Shown piece by piece: positions 22,122 through 24,729 of a stretch of DNA of 24,729 nt; position 1 is the first letter of the stretch; the number at the start of each line of letters is the position of its first letter. The notes below the pieces were generated by a model. That model was not told where the DNA came from and searched no databases. It saw nothing but the letters and a program-made list of their open reading frames with translations. The DNA comes from a virus, in the IMG/VR virus record IMGVR_UViG_3300042446_000030, positions 1-24,729 of that record. One strand, written 5' to 3'. Both the position numbers and the translations under genes were made by a program.

Positions 22122-22708
22122 CAAAGAAAAAGGGAAAGAACTTTAGCACGAACAATACTGGAAAACGCAAAAAGTCCGATTTTTATGAAACTCCATATTC
22201 CTTAACAAGACATTTGTTGAATGTGGAAAATTTTGATTTCAGCAAGATTGTGTGTGAACCAGCTTGTGGCGATGGCGCAATAGTTTGTGTTCTAAAGGAA
22301 AAATGGCAGTCAAATAATATAGTAGCTTATGATGCCGAAGTAAACTTCCTCAAAGATACTAAACAATACGATTATATCATTACAAATCCTCCTTTCTCTT
22401 TAGCATTTGAATTTTTACAGCAATCTAAAAAATTAGCAAAGAATAAGTTTGCTCTCCTTCTACCGCTATCATACTTGCATGGTAAAAAGAGATATGATAT
22501 GATATATACAGATACAGATTATCCTCTAAAAAAGGTATACGTGTTTACGCGATATCCTATGTTGGGCGAAAAACTCAGAGAAGACGGTAAGTATAATACT
22601 GGAATGATGGTATATGCTTGGTATATCTTTGAAAAGGAATACGACGGTAATCCAATTATAGACTGGATTGACAACAACAATGACGTTCTCTCTAAAAAGG
22701 ATATGTGA
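22118..22708 (+). CDS. N6-adenine DNA methyltransferase, partner of the endonuclease
   Basis: A 196-residue class I methyltransferase. KKSDFYETPYSLTRHLL (about 18-34) is a common lead-in for phage adenine methylases. Motif I for S-adenosylmethionine is CEPACGDGAI (46-55), the catalytic motif IV is TNPPF (89-93), characteristic of N6-adenine methylation, and FALLLPLSYL follows. It is far shorter than M.EcoRI (about 326 residues), so the target-recognition part must be compact, or it acts with a partner. The ATG overlaps the endonuclease stop and GGAG lies 11 bases upstream. R before M is also the order in the EcoRI system. AT-rich like the endonuclease; the stop overlaps gene 62. Confidence 0.88.
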   Translation: MTKKKGKNFSTNNTGKRKKSDFYETPYSLTRHLLNVENFDFSKIVCEPACGDGAIVCVLKEKWQSNNIVAYDAEVNFLKDTKQYDYIITNPPFSLAFEFLQQSKKLAKNKFALLLPLSYLHGKKRYDMIYTDTDYPLKKVYVFTRYPMLGEKLREDGKYNTGMMVYAWYIFEKEYDGNPIIDWIDNNNDVLSKKDM

Positions 22709-23127
22709 TGACTGACCTTTTCAAAGACATTATACCTTCTATCCAACAGACTAAGAAGGTAGTTATCACCTCTGAGAACGAACGGGACTATGTCCCGTTC
22801 GTCGTTAACCGTTCCATATCTTTCCACCTGGACATGGTAATGGCCGCAAATGAGATGAATATGAACCCATCAACCGACAATCTCCTACAATATCACTATC
22901 TGCTAAATACTGTACGGGCGTATAAAAGGCCTTTCCAGAAATGGCAGAAGCGTGATACTATAGAGAATTTGGATGCTGTTAAAGAGTATTATAACTATTC
23001 CAACGAGAAGGCTAAGGACGCCCTTTCATTATTGTCTACCGCGCAAATTGAAGAGATAAAAAAGAGTTTAAATAAAGGTGGTTTGAATGTTAGACATAAA
23101 CGAACTAGTGGAGGTAACATTACCTAG
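22708..23127 (+). CDS. 62: Clamp loader small subunit (T4 gp62-like)
   Basis: A 139-residue protein resembling the short gp62 of non-enteric T4-like phages: YVPFVVNRSISFHLDMVMAANEMN (about 28-51), a segment ending in VRAYKRPFQKW, and ENLDAVKEYYNYSNEKAKDALSLL. It completes the clamp loader with four gp44 subunits in the T4 model and is shorter than T4 gp62 (187). Start ATG 22708 has AAAGGA six bases upstream; GTG 22705 is an alternative. In T4, gp62 translation is coupled to gene 44, an arrangement broken here by the inserted genes. An 11-bp hairpin lies early in the coding sequence (22778-22802). Its 3' end overlaps regA by 41 bases. Confidence 0.87.
   Translation: MTDLFKDIIPSIQQTKKVVITSENERDYVPFVVNRSISFHLDMVMAANEMNMNPSTDNLLQYHYLLNTVRAYKRPFQKWQKRDTIENLDAVKEYYNYSNEKAKDALSLLSTAQIEEIKKSLNKGGLNVRHKRTSGGNIT
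22778..22802 (+). other. Strong hairpin near the start of gene 62
   Basis: Perfect 11-bp inverted repeat ACGAACGGGAC / GTCCCGTTCGT with a three-base TAT loop, beginning 70 bases after the gene 62 ATG. The stem encodes the conserved ERDYVPF residues, so it is under double constraint. No T-run follows. Confidence 0.7.
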
Positions 23128-23491
23128 TCCAGACAACTTTTTAAAAGTTCGTGAAACTTTATCACGCATTGGAGTAGCCTCTAAAAAAGATAAAACACTA
23201 TATCAGTCTTGCCACATACTACACAAACAGGGCAGATATTACATCGTTCATTTTAAGCAATTATTTTTATTAGACGGGAAGCAGTCAGACTTCATAGAAG
23301 ATGACCGCGCCCGTCTTAATACTATTGCCAACCTGCTCCACGAATGGGAGTTGATAAGTTTGGTAGACGAAGATAAAAGTGCAGCGCCTGTAGCTCCACT
23401 GTCCCAGATCAAGATCATTTCTCACAAAGAGAAGAGCGATTGGAACCTTGTTGCTAAATATAACATAGGTAAAAAGCGCAGGGAAGAATAA
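23087..23491 (+). CDS. regA: RegA translational repressor
   Basis: A 134-residue protein (T4 RegA 122) with a long run of clear family resemblance: LPSPDNFLKVRETLSRIGVA, KDKTLYQSCHILHKQGRYYIVHFKQLF, LDGKQ, and the C-terminal DWNLVAKYNIG. RegA binds the ribosome-binding regions of many early mRNAs, including its own, and represses translation. The ATG lies inside gene 62, with AAAGGTGG five bases upstream. In T4 the polymerase gene 43 follows directly; here dUTPase and structural genes follow instead. Confidence 0.96.
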   Translation: MLDINELVEVTLPSPDNFLKVRETLSRIGVASKKDKTLYQSCHILHKQGRYYIVHFKQLFLLDGKQSDFIEDDRARLNTIANLLHEWELISLVDEDKSAAPVAPLSQIKIISHKEKSDWNLVAKYNIGKKRREE

Positions 23492-23512
23492 CAATTGACA
23501 ACGGAGTATATC

Positions 23513-24121
23513 ATGAACAGATTGAACATTTACAAGACAAATCCAAATATCGTATTGCCGAAATTTGGTACCAAGCAAGCGGCTTGTTTTGACTTATCGT
23601 TTCAGGCTGAAGGTAAAGCAACATATAGTGGATACAACTCATTCAATGCGCCATTCACAAGGCCATTGAGCAATGTTGGTGCAATTCGTATTATGCCAGG
23701 TGATCGTATCCTTGTTCCTACCGGATTGATCTTTGATATTCCAGAAGGATACTCAGTTCGTATTCATCCGCGCTCTGGGCTATCTTACAAGCAGGGTCTT
23801 ATTCTTGCTAATCTTGAGGCTGTAATCGATTCGGACTATATTCAAGAAACTTTTGTTCTACTTACCAATCGTTCCGAAGTGGATCAGACAATAAATAATG
23901 GTGATAGAATTGCACAGGCCGAGCTTGTAAAGAAGGAAGAATATGTGCTTTGGGAAATTATGGAAGCGCCAACGCAAAAGACTGATCGAATCGGTGGTCT
24001 TGGCTCAACTGGCGTTGCTGTATTTGCACCAGAAGACATAAAGTATGAACCAATTGTTCTTAACGAAGGAGTTCAACCAGAAGTCAAGCGCGGTAGAGGA
24101 AGACCAAGAAAGGTAGCATAG
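23513..24121 (+). CDS. dut: dUTPase with a basic AT-hook-like tail
   Basis: A 202-residue trimeric-type dUTP pyrophosphatase giving dUMP and keeping uracil out of DNA. Motif 1 is ACFDLS (24-29), motif 2 PRSGL (87-91), motif 3 NLEAVIDSDY (100-109, Asp106 and Asp108 region), motif 4 DRIAQ (131-135), motif 5 RIGGLGSTG (159-167). The segment between motifs 1 and 2 is longer than usual, and a C-terminal extension ends VKRGRGRPRKVA, an AT-hook-like GRP core. Start ATG 23513 follows GGAG by six bases; an in-frame TTG at 23495 lacks such spacing. The stop overlaps the next GTG start. It pairs functionally with gp1 and the MazG-like protein. Confidence 0.93.
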   Translation: MNRLNIYKTNPNIVLPKFGTKQAACFDLSFQAEGKATYSGYNSFNAPFTRPLSNVGAIRIMPGDRILVPTGLIFDIPEGYSVRIHPRSGLSYKQGLILANLEAVIDSDYIQETFVLLTNRSEVDQTINNGDRIAQAELVKKEEYVLWEIMEAPTQKTDRIGGLGSTGVAVFAPEDIKYEPIVLNEGVQPEVKRGRGRPRKVA

Positions 24122-24444
24122 TGCCAGGTGCACACAGAGATACAGACGTAAGATTTTGCGGTGCCGAAACAAAAGTAACAGGACAGAATGCAGTCCTTGT
24201 TGATGGATTGTTGTGGGCCGTAGAAGGCGATAGAGACAATCATTGTGATGGAGGTGCTTTATCTGCTGTATATGGATCTATGTGTGTAGAAATAGGCGGC
24301 AAGAAAGTTATATGCGCTATGGGCGATACAGCAGGTAGTGATAAACAATTTTGTTATATCGAACATCCAGCAGGTTCTACTAATCCGTTAGGGCACTCAT
24401 ATAATGTTCTTGTATATGGTGGAGCTGCGGGTGGTGGCAGATGA
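24121..24444 (+). CDS. PAAR-like spike tip protein (T4 gp5.4-like)
   Basis: A 107-residue Gly-rich beta protein of the PAAR type that caps the tail spike of contractile injection systems. The repeated strand-turn pattern fits the conical PAAR fold: VTGQNAVLVDGLLWAVEGD, then GALSAVYGSMCVEIGGKKVICAMGD. His and Cys residues that could bind the tip metal include His41, Cys42, Cys78 and His82; the exact ligands are not assignable by eye. Translation begins with GTG overlapping the dUTPase TAG. T4 gp5.4 has the same role. The location after an early gene is unusual for a tail part, but a structural gene follows. Confidence 0.72.
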   Translation: MPGAHRDTDVRFCGAETKVTGQNAVLVDGLLWAVEGDRDNHCDGGALSAVYGSMCVEIGGKKVICAMGDTAGSDKQFCYIEHPAGSTNPLGHSYNVLVYGGAAGGGR

Positions 24445-24729
24445 GTTGGAACTTTAATGAGATCGTAAGATCAGGCAACTCTATGGCAAGACTGAAGAAC
24501 TATTATCCTGATACAGGGCTAGTAGTTCTTTATGATATTAAAGGTGTATTTGAACCTGGCGATACGATTATTGGTGATGAATCAGGAACTATACTAACAC
24601 TATCGGAGTTTACATTATCTTACGACTATGATCTTTATTATGAGCCCGAATACTGGCAACAAGTATTGCCGATTGTTATATATGATGGAAACGGACAAAT
24701 CGTGGCAGAAGACTATCACTTCACTGGTC
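24441..24729 (+). CDS. Structural-type protein, 3' end beyond the window
   Basis: Opens with ATG overlapping the previous stop (ATGA) after a GGTGG ribosome-binding region, and stays open for 96 codons to the window end. The start reads MSWNFNEIVRSGNSMARLKNYYP; further on, IKGVFEPGDTIIGDESG resembles the F-x-x-G-(D/E)-x-I-x-G-x-x-S-G turn often seen in baseplate and tail fibre proteins of T4-like phages. It follows the PAAR-like gene, so a baseplate or spike-associated role is likely. The family is not recognised, and the truncation prevents a firmer call. Confidence 0.6.
   Translation, partial: MSWNFNEIVRSGNSMARLKNYYPDTGLVVLYDIKGVFEPGDTIIGDESGTILTLSEFTLSYDYDLYYEPEYWQQVLPIVIYDGNGQIVAEDYHFTG

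Noticed and set aside
23494-23499. TTGACA before dUTPase
   Set aside because: No -10 box at the right distance; it overlaps the ribosome-binding region instead.
1-24729. tRNA genes, CRISPR arrays, insertion sequences, homing endonucleases
   Set aside because: No cloverleaf with a TTCRA arm, no regular repeats with spacers, no terminal-repeat or transposase pattern, and no GIY-YIG or HNH motif was seen by reading.

Overview
The window is a piece of the genome of a T4-like (Tevenvirinae-related) contractile-tailed phage. It holds the capsid morphogenesis run (prohead core proteins, protease gp21, scaffold gp22, major capsid gp23). It also holds a nearly complete T4-type replication/recombination run in T4 order: uvsY, uvsW, 55, 47, 46, 45, 44, 62, regA. 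The host is probably an alphaproteobacterium. The grounds are the MAGIGHN-type N-terminus on a GapR/DsbA-like protein, a CobT/CobS-like pair, and overall resemblance to the T4-like phages of Sinorhizobium and Caulobacter. This host call is an inference and needs database comparison.

Layout. 1-5604: late structural genes, with TATAAATA late promoters before 22, 23 and the tube gene and a strong intrinsic terminator after 23. 5605-8923: a consensus sigma70-like promoter drives uvsY, uvsW and two small conserved genes; the late sigma factor gp55 follows. 8895-12593: the gp47-gp46 nuclease with small overlapping genes between and after them. 12590-19358: an accessory block with a predicted TET-associated (DNA) glycosyltransferase, a gene-poor gap, a G+C-rich CobT/CobS-like cassette, a winged-helix protein between two palindromic control elements, a second glycosyltransferase and the dNMP kinase gp1. 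19384-23491: sliding clamp, DsbA/GapR-like protein, an 81-residue unknown, clamp loader gp44, a complete EcoRI-family restriction endonuclease with an adjacent N6-adenine methyltransferase, clamp loader gp62 and RegA. 23513-24729: dUTPase, a PAAR-like spike protein and the start of another structural gene.

How the genes work together. UvsY, UvsW and gp46/47 run recombination-dependent replication. gp45, gp44 and gp62 form the clamp and its loader, which also feed gp55-directed late transcription. RegA tunes early mRNA translation. gp1, dUTPase and a short MazG-like protein shape the nucleotide pool. gp21 processes the capsid proteins at (L/I)xE sites that can be read in its substrates. Almost all genes are on the + strand with 1-4 base overlaps.

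Most interesting points: (1) an AT-rich EcoRI-type restriction-modification pair sits between the two clamp-loader genes; (2) a predicted DNA glycosyltransferase co-occurs with a second glycosyltransferase and an adenine methyltransferase; (3) the CobT/CobS/winged-helix cassette has unlike base composition and carries a possible pseudoknot leader and a fused terminator-promoter; (4) there is a perfect antisense promoter in front of gene 55. No tRNA, CRISPR array, IS element or origin was recognised.
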